From contig VWZX01000851.1 of assembly GCA_013399015.1 (NCBI GenBank), positions 39,263-103,262 of the forward strand: a stretch of 64,000 nucleotides of DNA. Reading direction: 5' to 3'. Position 1 is the first letter of the stretch, and each line of letters opens with the position of its first letter. Shown here piece by piece: positions 13,003-24,257 of the stretch. Source of the DNA: Galbula dea (Eukaryota; Chordata; Aves; Piciformes; Galbulidae). A model generated the notes under the pieces. It did not search any database, was not told the DNA's origin, and worked only from the letters and a program-made list of their open reading frames with translations. The position numbers and the translations under genes were made by a program.

Positions 13003-13110
13003 AAAAACCCCAAAAGAGTAATTTACAATACCTCCAGATTTATTTAGACTAAGGTAAAAAAACCCCAAACTAGTAATTTACAATAATTCCAGAATTATTT
13101 AGACTACCTT
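13003..13110. repeat. 55-bp tandem duplication, two diverged units
   Basis: Unit one (13003-13055) and unit two (13056-13110) both run AAAACCCCAAA, then TAGTAATTTACAATA (GAGTAATTTACAATA in unit one), then CCAGA, then TTATTTAGACTA. They differ by a handful of substitutions and small indels, so the duplication is not very recent. A related AAACCCCAAAAAACATAG run lies just upstream near 12952. There is no sign of coding. Confidence 0.85.
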
Positions 13111-16106
13111 TGTGACAAAGCAAACCAATTAGTGTTAATATACCAGGGCTCTCTTTATCCCATTTACAGGAAAATATTTTCCTGTCTATAAACTAATTCT
13201 GAAAGTCCTGAGAAGGCAAAAGTCTTGATTCTGCAGACTTAAAGCAATCTTCTCTAAATAATCACATTGTCTTAATTTTAAACTGACAGTTTTAAGAGGG
13301 AATTAGGCTAGCTATTCCTATAACTATATATACATGTTCCTGTGCATTTTTGTTCAATTAAATTATAGTCCGTTATAGAGAGTAACAGCAGTTGTGGTGC
13401 TGAATATCTATTTTCCTCCATCTTTGGACATCTTTCCACACCTCCTACATTTTGGTGTTATGATATATATGTTACTTTATCACTTGTATTGGTTCATAAC
13501 AAAAAGTAAGAAATTTGTAGATATAAAATTTGCTCCAGCTGCCTTCTGAAATTAAAACCTGTTTTTATTTCTGCTTTTTGGTTTTGTCTGCTTTATTCTT
13601 GGAGCTGTTATCACATGTATGTTTCTGAATTGCATCTGCAAAACTTTATGGAGAGTTCTGTTAAAGCAGAGAAGTGAAGTGCTTGAAAGTTGTGAAATTC
13701 AAGAATTAAAGCTGCTTGTATGATCTTCATTTTGGCCTCCCTATGCTTCTGCACAATGGCACAGTCTCTAATTAGAGAATCACAAACTGTTTTTTTTTTT
13801 TCCCAGGACTCACACTTCATTCAGTGCACAGGAGGGATAATGTTTACTTGATGATTGCTGCCTTGGTTGTGTTTCACTCTCACTGTTCTGTGTGTAGCCA
13901 TAGGCTTTATTTACTGCACCCTCATCAAAACGTGGCCTGATGACAAAAAATAATCATTTCCTTTGGGGCTTTTCTGTGATTTTTATCACTTTAGGTCTGA
14001 GTAGTTCACAAATGTTACTTAGTCATTATCTTTGCAATACCTAGTTTTCATTGTGGAGACAGAATTTTGGGTGAGCAGCTAAATTACTAGAAAGCAACCA
14101 TAAAAAGTATCTGATTTTGGGTGCTATGGCTATGAGGAATTATGCCTGATAGCTCAAAAGGTTTTGTAATTATTATTACATAGCACTTTGTCTGTTTCAG
14201 GCAGAGATCCTCTTTGATTCTAACAGCAGTGATGAGTTTTCAACCCTTCTTGAAATTCAGTTCCCCTAAGATCAAGAGCACATAACAGTCACCCTTAGGG
14301 AGCTGGTTTAAATGATATAATGTGCAGGAAGAGAAGAGAGAAGCCAGTCCCTCAGGGCAGCACTAGCTTTAGGATTATTGTTTCATGTCACATTTGCCAC
14401 ATGGCTTCTGCTCTCAGCAACAGTTCAGAGAAGGGCACTGTGGAAAACAGCTTTTCTATGTAACCTCAGGTTTGTGCCAAACCTGAGATCCATTCTCTTC
14501 ACTGATTGGGGAAATGATGTGACGGAGAAAATAAATTCACCTTGGGGTTGTGTCATGCTGCATGACCTCCCTGGCAGCAGGCAGTGCTAAACGTTCTGCT
14601 ATGAAGGCAGAGTGGGGAAAAAGTCTGACAGGAAAAAGAATGGAGAGAAAGTGACAAGTCTTACTAGATTCCTCTTCTTTGAAAGAAGGAAGGAGAAAGT
14701 GAGAATCTATGTTTGAGGGAAGGCAGACTTGCAGTAGATAAGCAGAAGAGAGTTATGTGAGATGGTGGAGGTCTCAGAGAGATCCCTGCTTGTCTGGACC
14801 TGTCAGAGTTTGGTCCCATCTTCCAAAGACCTCCCATTGATGGTTCATCTACTGGCTCCCTACTGTTCTTTCTTAAATAGCAGTCAAATTTCCTATTTTA
14901 CCATATTCTTTGACCACATTTTATTTTCTCTCTGTTTTGTTTTTTTTTTTTTTCTCCTACTCAGGCAGCTTTTCTTCTCAGTTCAGCCTGGGTGTTGGAA
15001 GCCATATGGAAGGCAGTCTTTCTGCCCGTGGTTTTCCACCTGCTCCTGTTTGTCTTGACTGTGTTTTAAAAATGTGGCAAGCCTTTACAAGTTAAAATTT
15101 TGAAACTCTTTTGAGCAAATGTGGGCAGATTTTCATGGGTATGAGAAAAAAACACATTTCCTATACAGAAGTCTGTAACTTCCACCTGCTTAATCTCCCT
15201 GGTCTTGATCAGTGAAATGGCAGAGCTGTTCACCGGGCCTTTTTTAATGCATACCAAATTCTTCCTCAAGACCAGGAAAGCTGTTTGGCAGAGTAATTCC
15301 ACTTTAATTTTTGTCTTGTTCCCACTTCCTTTATTCAAACAAATTTGAATTTTACTTTATTAAAACAAACTTCTAACTTTATTAAAACAAACTAATAAAC
15401 CAAACCAAAACGAAACAAACCCTTAAAACCCACAATGTACTCCACTTTAGAAGCCAAAGATAAGGAGAAGAAAAAATTGTAGCTGCAGTTATAACCAGTT
15501 AAAAACGGGCTAATAAAACATGAAATGTCACATAACATTAACAATAGCCACTCCTCTCTATATTCCTGTAGTATTACAGATGTTTTTGTCTGAGTTTGGG
15601 TTAACCATTGTCAGGGTTTAGGGCTTTAAACAAATGAAAGATGCTTTCCATTAATGCTCTCCATTAGCACATTTGGTTTCAGACTTACCAGGGACTCTGT
15701 AAACTCACATTTTTGCTTTGCAATGATTTAATTTGTAGGACTACCTTAAAATTAGAAGAAAACATAGAAGCTTACAACAGAACCCCTAGGAGATCAGGTG
15801 ACCTGACCTGTGGGTTTCAGGTTTTATGAAATGTTGGTGCTGCAAAACATGAAGTTCAGCTAAGCTAGCTCAGCTTTTGACTGCAGCCCTGAGACTTTCT
15901 TTTTTGAATCTTCATCCCATACCTAAGAGATTCAGACCCCAATTGTTGAAAGTTTATCTGTAAAAGGGGTAGAATGCTCCCTAGTGTGGAGGAGAAGGAA
16001 AAAAGGTGAAAACAGTTGAGACACCCATACCAGCTAGGTTTTCTCTTGCTGGCCAAAACACTAACTAATGACCTGAGAAAAACAGTTTCCTCCCCACCCC
16101 CGTTTT

Positions 16107-16163
16107 TTTTGTGTGTGTGGTTTTTTTGTTTGTTTGTTTGGTTGTTGTTTTTGTTGTTTTTGT
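16107..16163. repeat. T/G-rich simple tract (TTTG-like)
   Basis: A TGTGTGTG run leads into TTTGTTTGTTTG, then GTTGTTGTTTTTGTTG. This is low-complexity sequence and explains the low-complexity reading frames over it. Confidence 0.8.
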
Positions 16164-16896
16164 CAGGTAGCTCATTGGCAAGCTTTCTGCAGTAGCTGCT
16201 TTGACAGATCTAAAACTACATCTGTCTTTACTGCATGGTCTAGCTGCTGCCAAATTCCTTGGCCTTTCTTGTTCCAGTGCTTTACTGAAACCTGAGGAGG
16301 TCAAATTCACTGAAATGAACATACTTGAAGTTAGGTGTGAATTTTTCTAAGCATTCAGTATGCAGTAAGCAACAAAGTTCTTCTATTCTTTCCAACTTAC
16401 TCCTTTTAAATGATTTGTATTTCTACCTTCTATTTCTTATGGTCAGCAGGGATTGATCTCTACAAGGCCTTTGCCTACCATGCTTTGCCATATGTGAGCA
16501 TTGAACCTGAAATAGGGTGCAGGAAGTTACAAAGCTTTTGCTCTTTTACCTTATCAAAGTGCAAGTTGTGTTGAGGATCATAAAAAAAAGGAGCAGATTG
16601 CCAACTGAAAACTAGAAGTGTTGTATCTCTGTGGTGTAAGAGACAGAAAGGCAGTAGGAGGTCTTGGTCTGATGTGGTTTGAAGAGTGAGAATGCAGCTG
16701 GTTTCGTATGGGGTGCCAGATGAATGTAGGGGAGAGTAAAGAGCTCAGCTAAGTAGCTGGCAACTCAGCAGCACTTACTACCTGTTAACCATCATTAAGA
16801 ATCTTGCTTCTACAGTCATCTGGCTGGTTTGTCTCCTTTAGCTAACTAGCAGCTTGTTTATGAGGCCAGAAAATTATAAGAGGAACGGAAAATTGG

Positions 16897-16911
16897 CCCC
16901 CCCCCCCCCCC
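16897..16911. repeat. Homopolymer of 15 C
   Basis: An uninterrupted run of 15 C sits in otherwise AT-rich DNA, flanked by AATTGG and GGAAAG. Its exact length is prone to sequencing error. Confidence 0.9.
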
Positions 16912-17130
16912 GGAAAGTTGCATTTTTGTAGTGGAGTCTGGACAAGAGGACTCCATATCCAGAAAAACTACAGCAGTTGTTTCTGTAGCATTGATAGTTA
17001 AGGAACTCTGAGGGCAGGATGTTTGTCTGGATAGTTTAGATGAGTCCTGTTACTGCTTCACCACCTGAAATAACAGAGGACAGTTTTGCAAAACCTCCAG
17101 GTGCAAACATAAACTTTTGCCAGAAACAAA

Positions 17131-17447
17131 AGTGTGAAGGGTGTGTGTTGGGAGGATGGGGTCAGGCTCTTCTCAGTGAAGCCCAGTGACAGGACAAGAG
17201 GCAATGGCTGTAAGCTGAAGCATAGGAGATTCCGTGTGAACACACGTAGAAATTTTTTCCCAGTGAGGGTGCCAGAGCACTGGCATTGCCCAGAGAGGTT
17301 GGGGAGTCTCCTTCTATGGAGGTATTCAAAACCTGTCTGGATGCGCTTCTGTGTGACCTGGTCTAGGGAATCCTGCTGTGGCAGGTGGGTTGGACTAGAT
17401 GATCTTTCGAGGTCCCTTCCAACTCCTAATATTCTGTGATTCTGTGA
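17131..17447 (+). mobile_element. CR1: CR1 3' end (group A)
   Basis: The frame at 17134 encodes DGVRLFSVKPSDRTRGNGCK, then RRFRVNTRRNFFPVRVPEHW. A small deletion (CTGGCATTGCCCAGAG, where the 51.6-kb copy has CTGGCACAGACTGCCCAG) then shifts the frame. The 3' UTR runs GACCTGGTCTAGGGAATCC to AATATTCTGTGATTCTGTG. By eye it differs from the copy at 51586-51924 at about a dozen positions over some 315 bp. Only the ORF2 C-terminus remains. Confidence 0.95.
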
Positions 17448-18089
17448 AAAGAGAATTTTATTTTATTGTATTTTTTTTCAATACCTGTCTGCAGTTCTGT
17501 GCTGCTGAAAACCATGTCACTGTGGGTAGATGTCTTTTCTATGCAAAAGATCACCTTCAAAAAAGAAAAGGACTGTTTGTTCCTCTTACTGAACAAACAA
17601 GAGGTGGACCAGAAGATGGAGCAGTAACAAAGAGAATGGATGGGATTGGGATGACAGCTGAAATGATGTTGAGGTAGACTGGGACTAGGATTTGGAGAGG
17701 GGGAGAAGAAAAGGAAATTGATTGCTTCAGATGAAGGAAGACTGGGCTGATTGCTCAGAAAACTGGGGCACAATGAAAATGATGAAGGCTCCTGCTAGAT
17801 GAATGAGGAGATTGGGAAGGTGGTTTGGGAAAAGGAGTTGAAAGGTGTACTCCATTAGAAATTGCTATGCAGAGGGGAAATGAAGACTGTAACCTGGTGT
17901 CACACTGCCAAGAGGAGCACCTGTTGAAGTCTGGTGAGAAGTCTGTGAAAGTATGTTTTACAATGATAGGCTGACTACAGATGGAGAATTGTTATGGAGT
18001 AGTCAGATGGGATCTAAAGAATATACTGGGGGGTTGTTCCATGGTCAACAGAGTGAATACCTAAACTTCAGAATCTCTGCTTGTTCATC
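17448..18089. other. Unique DNA, nothing recognised
   Basis: A purine-rich patch (about 17640-17850) gives overlapping open frames on both strands, but none has a recognisable motif. I see no repeat I can name. Confidence 0.55.
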
Positions 18090-18377
18090 TGGTGAGGGAC
18101 TTTTTAGGATGTCAGGTAGTGACAGGACAAGGGGGAATGGATGCAAACTAGAGGAGGGGATATTTAGATTAGGTATTAGGAGGAAGTTCTTCACCATGAA
18201 CAGGTTGCCCAGAGAGGTTGTGGAAGCTCCATCCCTGGAAGTCTTTAAGGCCAGGCTGGATGGGGCTCTGGGCCACCTCACCTAGTGGATGGTGTCCCTG
18301 CCAGGCAGGGAGGTTGGAACTAGATGATCTTTGAGGTCCCTTCCAACCCTGACAATTCTAGGATTCTGTGATTCTAT
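18090..18377 (+). mobile_element. CR1: CR1 3' end (group B), with small internal deletion
   Basis: The frame encodes SDRTRGNGCKLEEG, then RLGIRRKFFTMNRLPREVVE. The RVVRxW segment that normally joins KFFT to NRLPREV is missing: TTCACCATGAACAGGTTGCC replaces it by a roughly 18-21-bp deletion that keeps the frame. The 3' UTR has GGTGTCCCTGCCAGGCAGGG and ends CAATTCTAGGATTCTGTG. Confidence 0.94.
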
Positions 18378-21124
18378 CTTCTCCTAGAGGAGCCTCCTTT
18401 TCTGCCTCCCTCCAGCTCTCTCCTATTCCAGTGCTGAAGTCAGCTTTTAGAACACAATTTTAAAAAGTGAAAGCTTTCCAGGACTTGAGCACCTCCAGAT
18501 AATATCTTTGACTGTAACAGAATGAAAATTATTAATTAAATTATTCAATTAAATTATTTAATTGCTGTTAAAACCTGAGTTTCATTCACAGCATCATAAT
18601 GGTTTGAGATGCTGTAGTTTGAACTCAATTTTCATTTTACTCTTAAATTTGCTTAATGAAAGGCAGACTCAGTTTGTTAAGATTTGGCATGAAGAGAAAT
18701 GCCTGCTCTGCAGCTGGGTGACTAATAATGATATGTTCAGTATCTTACGCTCTCCTCATTTGCCACACTGTTCAAAGCTTTACAGAGATGTTCAAGTAGA
18801 AAACATTAGACTAATTTTTATTAGCTAGTGATCAGTGAAAGTGCTCTGTTTTCACTTCTGTGACCTTTATAAAATCTGTATCTATTCTGTGTCTATTTAG
18901 TAATTGTGGAGTGCTCAACAGGTCTACTCAGTCCAGTTGGATTTGTAGCCTTTCTGATGTTATCTCAGACATAACTGTGCTTATGATCAGATTCATTTTT
19001 TTTTAACTGAAAAAGTGACAGAAATACTAACAAGAAGAAAAAAGCCTGTTCCTCACTTCACAGTATGTGTTCAGGATTGTTAAAGGTGATAAAAAGATTT
19101 ATTTAACATCAGTTTATTGATAAAATATTAGTTATTTTCTATTCAGTTCTTCTCTCATGCACTAGAATTCAAAAAGAGAACTAAGTATAGGTTCTGTTTC
19201 ATTTAACTTCAGATTCCACTAATACAGTAATTATAGCCTTCAAAGTTTCTGTCTGTTTCTAGGAAGTCACTGTAGGGTTTTGTTTCTAGATTAGTTTGTG
19301 TTTTATGATGTTGTCTGCAAGTTCTTGGTAATAGGATGTATTTTCATAGCATTATGATGACAAATATAAATGTCAATAACTCTTTTTGTTCTTTTTTTCA
19401 GCTGAAAAATGCTTTCAGTTGACATTACTTACTATTTCCTGCCTTTTCTTTTTTCCCTTCCTTTGGAAGAAGTAATAGTAGAGATTATTGAATGCCATAA
19501 AAAGAGGTTTTGGTATCATTTCTATTACACACAGGTCAAAAGACTTTGTAACATGGTTTGCCCAGAGGGGACAATGAGAAAGTAGCATGCCATAGTTTTC
19601 ACAGAAACAGGGTTGTTTTCTGCCAGTCAAGGTGCTTTATTCTCTGACTGTTTATTTTGGGTTTGTGCATGTTAGGCCTGGGTCAAGATGTACCTGCAAA
19701 TAGCAATATTTGATTACTATATTTGTACTTTAAAAATTTATTTATTACTATTTTATTATACTTTCATAATTATAAAACTGAATTATTATTTTACCAGAAT
19801 GATATTATTATTACTTACTATAATATTATCATTATTTAGTATTTTACTATTATACTATTATTTATTATTGTGCTTTATTTATTATTTTAGCTTTTGTTTC
19901 ACATTTTCACAATGCAAACTGTCATCAATAAACAGTGCTAAGACTGTCACAGTTATTACATTGTCCCAGGAATTAGAATTCTAAGAAAAATATAATAATT
20001 GGCAATATTCACAGTCATTCTAAACTGTCAGAACCTGTAAAAGCAGCAGGTGGATCTAAGGCTATAAGAAGAGATTCATTTAGAGTGTGTACTGTAATTC
20101 TGAGGGTGCAGAGTTGCTTTCCTGTGCAAAACCTTGGCACGGATTGGAAATTTCCTGGCTACAAGTCATTTATTTAAGCTGTTCGCAGGGATCATTATAT
20201 ATCCTTAAGCTTTAATATTATCCTATTGATTCATTGTGTTAGTTTTCCTGTTAAACCAAATTCAAACAGAAATAAATCAAGGATGATTTAGCAATAAACT
20301 TTTTTTCTACTCCACATTAGACTCTTTTTAAACTGTTGGATTTGTAAATTTAGCTTTTCCAGGGGTAATAATATTTCACAGTGCAATAAACCTGTGAGAT
20401 GCACAGAGGTTTTTGGGGGGGAGGATTTAAATATTAATGCCAATGTAAAAGATTCAGACTGAGGTAGCTGGAAGACACTACATTTTGTAATAAATTTTTA
20501 TAACTGTTTAGCTTGCAGACATCTTAAATCTTACATTTTAAGACTTTTCATATGAAAAATCTACAGAGTAGTTATACAAAGTAATATAGTGGCAAGGTAG
20601 CAAGCACACATAAATTACATATATGCAATAAGTCATCTGCCAGTTGAAGACTTTGGTGAAGTTCCAGTGAAGAAGGGAGGGCCAACTTGTGCAACTGGAG
20701 ATGTTTATGTCATGTAGCAGAGTCTGCAGCCAGTCCATAATCTGAATATCAAATTTAGGAAGACACAGTTGTACTGACATCATTGAGTGACCTAGTAGCC
20801 ACCTGGAAAACAGAGTTTTACCAGACCCTAACATAGTGAAAGGGTCCTGAAAAATACCTAGCATCTGCTATTTTTGGAACTCTTGGCAGAGCTCCCTTGG
20901 TCTTTTTTTCTCTTGTGCTAAGAAATATGTTTAGTAGCTCTAGGTCATGTGAGTATTTTGCTGTGCAGATCAAAGAGCTAGGAAAATTGATGGCAATAAC
21001 ATGAAAGTGATGGATCTGCAAGTGGAGTAGCTGAGATCTGTAAAACCTTCTAGCATCACACGTGTGAAGAGTTTGAGCCACTGCTGTTCTTGGCATTGTT
21101 CTCAAACAACAGAGACTAGATATG
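18378..21124. other. Unique AT-rich DNA, nothing recognised
   Basis: The section about 19690-19890 is especially rich in TTATTA and TATTAT runs, giving a spurious hydrophobic open frame at 19688-19984. No gene or transposon is recognised here. Confidence 0.6.
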
Positions 21125-21206
21125 TGCAACCTGATTTAGGTGAACCTGTTTTGACTAGATGATCCCCAAAGGTCCCTTCCAACCTCTCCCATTCTGTGAT
21201 TCCAAG
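21125..21206 (+). mobile_element. CR1: CR1 3' tip fragment (near group D)
   Basis: TGTGCAACCTGATTTAGGTG, then TTGACTAGATGATCCCCAAA, then GGTCCCTTCCAACC and CCATTCTGTGATTC form a sense CR1 terminus of about 80 bp. No ORF2 remains. Confidence 0.88.
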
Positions 21207-21969
21207 ATTTAGTTATCTAATGATGAAAGTTTTCCAGTGTAATAATATTAATCATTTATCCAGTATATTAGACAGTATTTCAGGCTTGAGAATATTTTTA
21301 CAGTGCTAGGATATATTTTTATTACATAAAATATAATTAATTATATATATATAAAAATATATAATCTAAAATATCATTTAAAAACTTTTGTTTTCATCTA
21401 TTTTTCAGGGGGTTAATGATTTTTTTGCCTGTGTTTTTATTGTATCTACAGTACATTCAGGCAGCCAATTTGAAGTAGCAGTGGCAGGATGTTTGAGCTT
21501 CCAGATATTTTCTCTGTTTCCATGATGACAGAGTGTTTTCCATTTCATAAGATTTCCTTTCTCCATGTGTGAAAATTTCAAATCAACTATTTTGACAGAA
21601 ATATTTTAGCTCTGAGTAAAAATAAAAACACACCCAGGGTAAGGACCCATGACCCTGAGATCTTGATTTAGCTTGCCTAACTGATTTTTTTTATCAGTCA
21701 TACATTGTTGCAAAGAGCTTAATAACAGCAAATGATAACCTTAATGCTGAGAAATCCATATTATATAGAAAATAAATGTTTAGTATCAATCTCTTTAATC
21801 ATACAACAGATAATCTTCTTTCCTATTTCCAGAAATTTCTACAAGTTCATGTTATCATCTAATTGAAAGCTTAATAAGGATATTATTTTCCTAAGTTAGT
21901 TCTGGTTTGATTTTTTTTTTTTTTTTTTTTTTTTAAATTCCCCCCCTCCTTTGTACTATTTCCCAAGCC
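21207..21969. other. AT-rich DNA with a TA tract and a T24 run
   Basis: TA-alternating sequence lies at about 21330-21365, and a T24 homopolymer at 21911. I see nothing coding. Confidence 0.65.
21911..21934. repeat. Homopolymer of 24 T
   Basis: A run of 24 T is followed by AAATTCCCCCCCTCC. It could be the poly(A) of an unrecognised antisense retrocopy, but the sequence to its right up to 21969 is only 35 bp and then a CR1 tip starts. CR1 itself ends in octamers, not poly(A). Confidence 0.85.
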
Positions 21970-22112
21970 TAGAATCAGAATAATTTAGTTTGGAAAGTTC
22001 CTCTGGAGGTCAGCCTGTCCAACCTCCTGCAGGGCCAGCCTCAAAGTTGGGTTTTACTTCAAAGTTAGATCATGCTGCTGAGGGTCATAGCCAGCTAAGT
22101 TTTGAATATACA
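21970..22112 (-). mobile_element. CR1: Old antisense CR1 3' end fragment
   Basis: AGAATCAGAATAATTTAGTT, then TCCTCTGGAGGTCAGCCTGT, CCAACCTCCTGCAGGGCCAG, AAAGTTAGATCATGCTGCTG and AGCTAAGTTTTGAATAT form a diverged antisense CR1 3' end of a type distinct from A-E. It has a small duplication-like insertion around the CAAAGTT motifs (22050-22068). It carries no ORF. Confidence 0.8.
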
Positions 22113-24036
22113 AGTAGTTTTTAATAGAATTTTCTTCTTTATTTTCCAAGGATGGTTTTTGCTTTAATGTATACTTTTTATTATTGATCATATTTTTTTT
22201 TCTGAAGACTCTGTGAGGTTTTTGGGTAGATAAGTTCTCAGGACAACCCAGCCTGCATGGAGGTATAATTTTAGTTTCATTTTATCACTTATAATGAAGT
22301 CTCCTTAGAAGAAGGTTTGATTGGTTTTCCTTTGGTGACTAGAAGTGAACAAAAAAAAAAAGTAGTGAGCTCCAGTGACTGCAATTGTGGTCAGTTATTA
22401 CATGAAACCTGCAAGTGAGAATTCTCTCTTTACTTCATCATGTTGGACAGTATAATTTTGTAGGCTTCTGAAATAGGAGCAAGATGCCTCAGCCTGTAGG
22501 TAATAACTTCACAGAAAATACACTTAGTGATTTGTATTTTATTTGTTCCACAAACATCCAATAAAATATTGAGACCTAACAAAAATAACAATCTACTGAA
22601 TTTGAACCAACCTACTGCTGTGTTTTAAAACATATATATATGAGATTTCAACATTTTAATTTTGTTTCCTAATAAGTATCACTGACCTCTTAAAATGCAA
22701 TCTATTTTTGTCTATTTATCCCTTGCAATTTGTATTTCTAATTACAGTGATTCATGGTGTCTCCTACATTTAATCAGGTTAAAAAAAAAAAATACCAGAG
22801 AAAGACTTATTACCCAGCCAGAAGGACAAAGGATTTCTTTTCTACAGACAGACTGGAGTGTGAAACAGTTTTTACAGTTTTTAAACCCATTTTAAAATAT
22901 TTTCTGAAAGGGTTATTTTGGTATGGGGTTTTTTTGGCCCTATATTTGCTTCTCTTTCATCTTTAAAATACAGAAGGAAAATCCCTGCCCTTATAGGACA
23001 GGTATGTGAGCTTTCTACTGTGCATAAGTATTGAGAATAATGAAGACTAAGGAGTCCCTTTGAATAAATATATAAAATAAATGAGAAAGATAATTTTATT
23101 TCTTTTCTCAAGGTTTGATCTTTTCCATTTCATCCTTCCTGATGAACAGTATGACAAAAGTGTCCTAACTGTCCTCACTGTTGAATGTTCCTGCAGGTGA
23201 AATTTCACCCAGATTTTTTGGGATGGAATATTAAAACTGAAATTTGATTTTTGTGGGGTTTTTTTTGTTTAGTTGGGTTGGGTTTTTTTGATTTAAGGTT
23301 TTTTTTCCTTGTCACCAAAAACATTGTAAATTTGTCCTAGCTTAGCAAATATGTGTGGAATCATGTAGTAGTTGTGAGGTTGTGCGGCATATTTGCATTG
23401 CAGCAGTCTCTCTACTGAAGTGAGATCTTCACAGATCCTTTTAACACCTCTCCTCAATATCTAGGAGGTTTATTTGTGAAACAATAATAACTTGAAAACT
23501 AATCCTACTGTTTGTGGATTAAAAATTCCAGCATTTGTTTTCCATCATGTCTGAAAATTGTCTTGGGAAGCATAACAGCTATTTCTGCAAATGCCAAAGA
23601 ATTATTCTTTTATCTAGTTCCTCTTTCATTGTTTAATCATCCAGAGGAGATGTCTGAAAGTCTGGGAATGGCAGTAAATGTGAGCAGGATATCTGTCATT
23701 TCTGTATCTGTCATTGAAAATTGGAGATGATTTTCCAAGCAATAACCTTTTCTACATTAGGGACTAAATATTCAATTTTCAATGTAGTCTTAGTATAATC
23801 TTAAACAGTCTTTCAAGTGAAAAGTCCAATATTATTATGGGTAGGGTCTTCAGACACTATCATGTATTCCATACCAATAGTAACTGTGTTGATGATGTGG
23901 TTATGTGCTTTGTGATTTGTGCTTCTGAAATGAGGTAAAGAATGGCAGGTTTTGTGTGTGAAAAGTTTCTGCAGCTTAATTGGAAGTAAATGTCCACACA
24001 AGGCATAAATATTTTCTATTATGTGAATGTTTTGTA
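22113..24036. other. Unique DNA, nothing recognised
   Basis: A T/G-rich patch at about 23245-23310 includes TTGGGTTGGG, which is not a telomere array. I recognise no gene, RNA or transposon. Confidence 0.6.
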
Positions 24037-24257
24037 CCAGGGGAGGTTCAGGTTAGATCTTAGGAAAAGGTTCTTCCCCCAGAGAGTGGTGGAGCATTGG
24101 AACAGGCTCCCCAGAGATGCAGTCATGGCACCAACTCTCACGGAATTCCAGAAGCATCTGGACAATGCTCTTAGACACATGGGGTGACTTTGGGGTTGTC
24201 CTGTCCTGGACTTGATAGTCTTATGGGTCTCTTCCAACTGAGAGTATTCTGTGCTTG
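24037..24257 (+). mobile_element. CR1: CR1 3' end (group E)
   Basis: The frame at 23990-24187 encodes GRFRLDLRKRFFPQRVVEHW, then NRLPRDAV, the C-terminal ORF2 end. The 3' UTR has CAATGCTCTTAGACACATGG and ends with GAGAGTATTCTGTG. It is about 220 bp, 5'-truncated, and shows less damage than the other group E copies. Confidence 0.94.

Larger units (their letters stand above)
11234..17130. other. About 5.9 kb of unique AT-rich DNA with simple repeats
   Basis: I recognise no gene and no CR1 in this stretch, the second longest CR1-free interval in the window. It holds a tandem duplication at 13003-13110, a T/G-rich tract at 16107-16163 and a C15 run at 16897. A long pyrimidine tract ending in CTACTCAG lies at 14939-14963 and resembles a splice acceptor, but the reading frames after it are short. 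Confidence 0.6.

Noticed and set aside
14939..14970. Very good splice-acceptor-like tract on the plus strand
   Set aside because: The frames after it are short and no donor or conserved peptide follows. T-rich tracts ending in CAG are common in AT-rich DNA.
19688..19984. 98-codon hydrophobic frame resembling a membrane protein
   Set aside because: It is produced by TTATTA-type low-complexity DNA, which translates into leucine, tyrosine, isoleucine and phenylalanine runs.
21911..21960. T24 run considered as the poly(A) of an antisense processed pseudogene
   Set aside because: No recognisable gene sequence lies on the right, where an antisense retrocopy body would be; a CR1 tip begins 35 bp later.
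23245..23320. TTGGGTTGGG-containing tract, checked as an interstitial telomere repeat
   Set aside because: No TTAGGG units; just G/T-rich low complexity.
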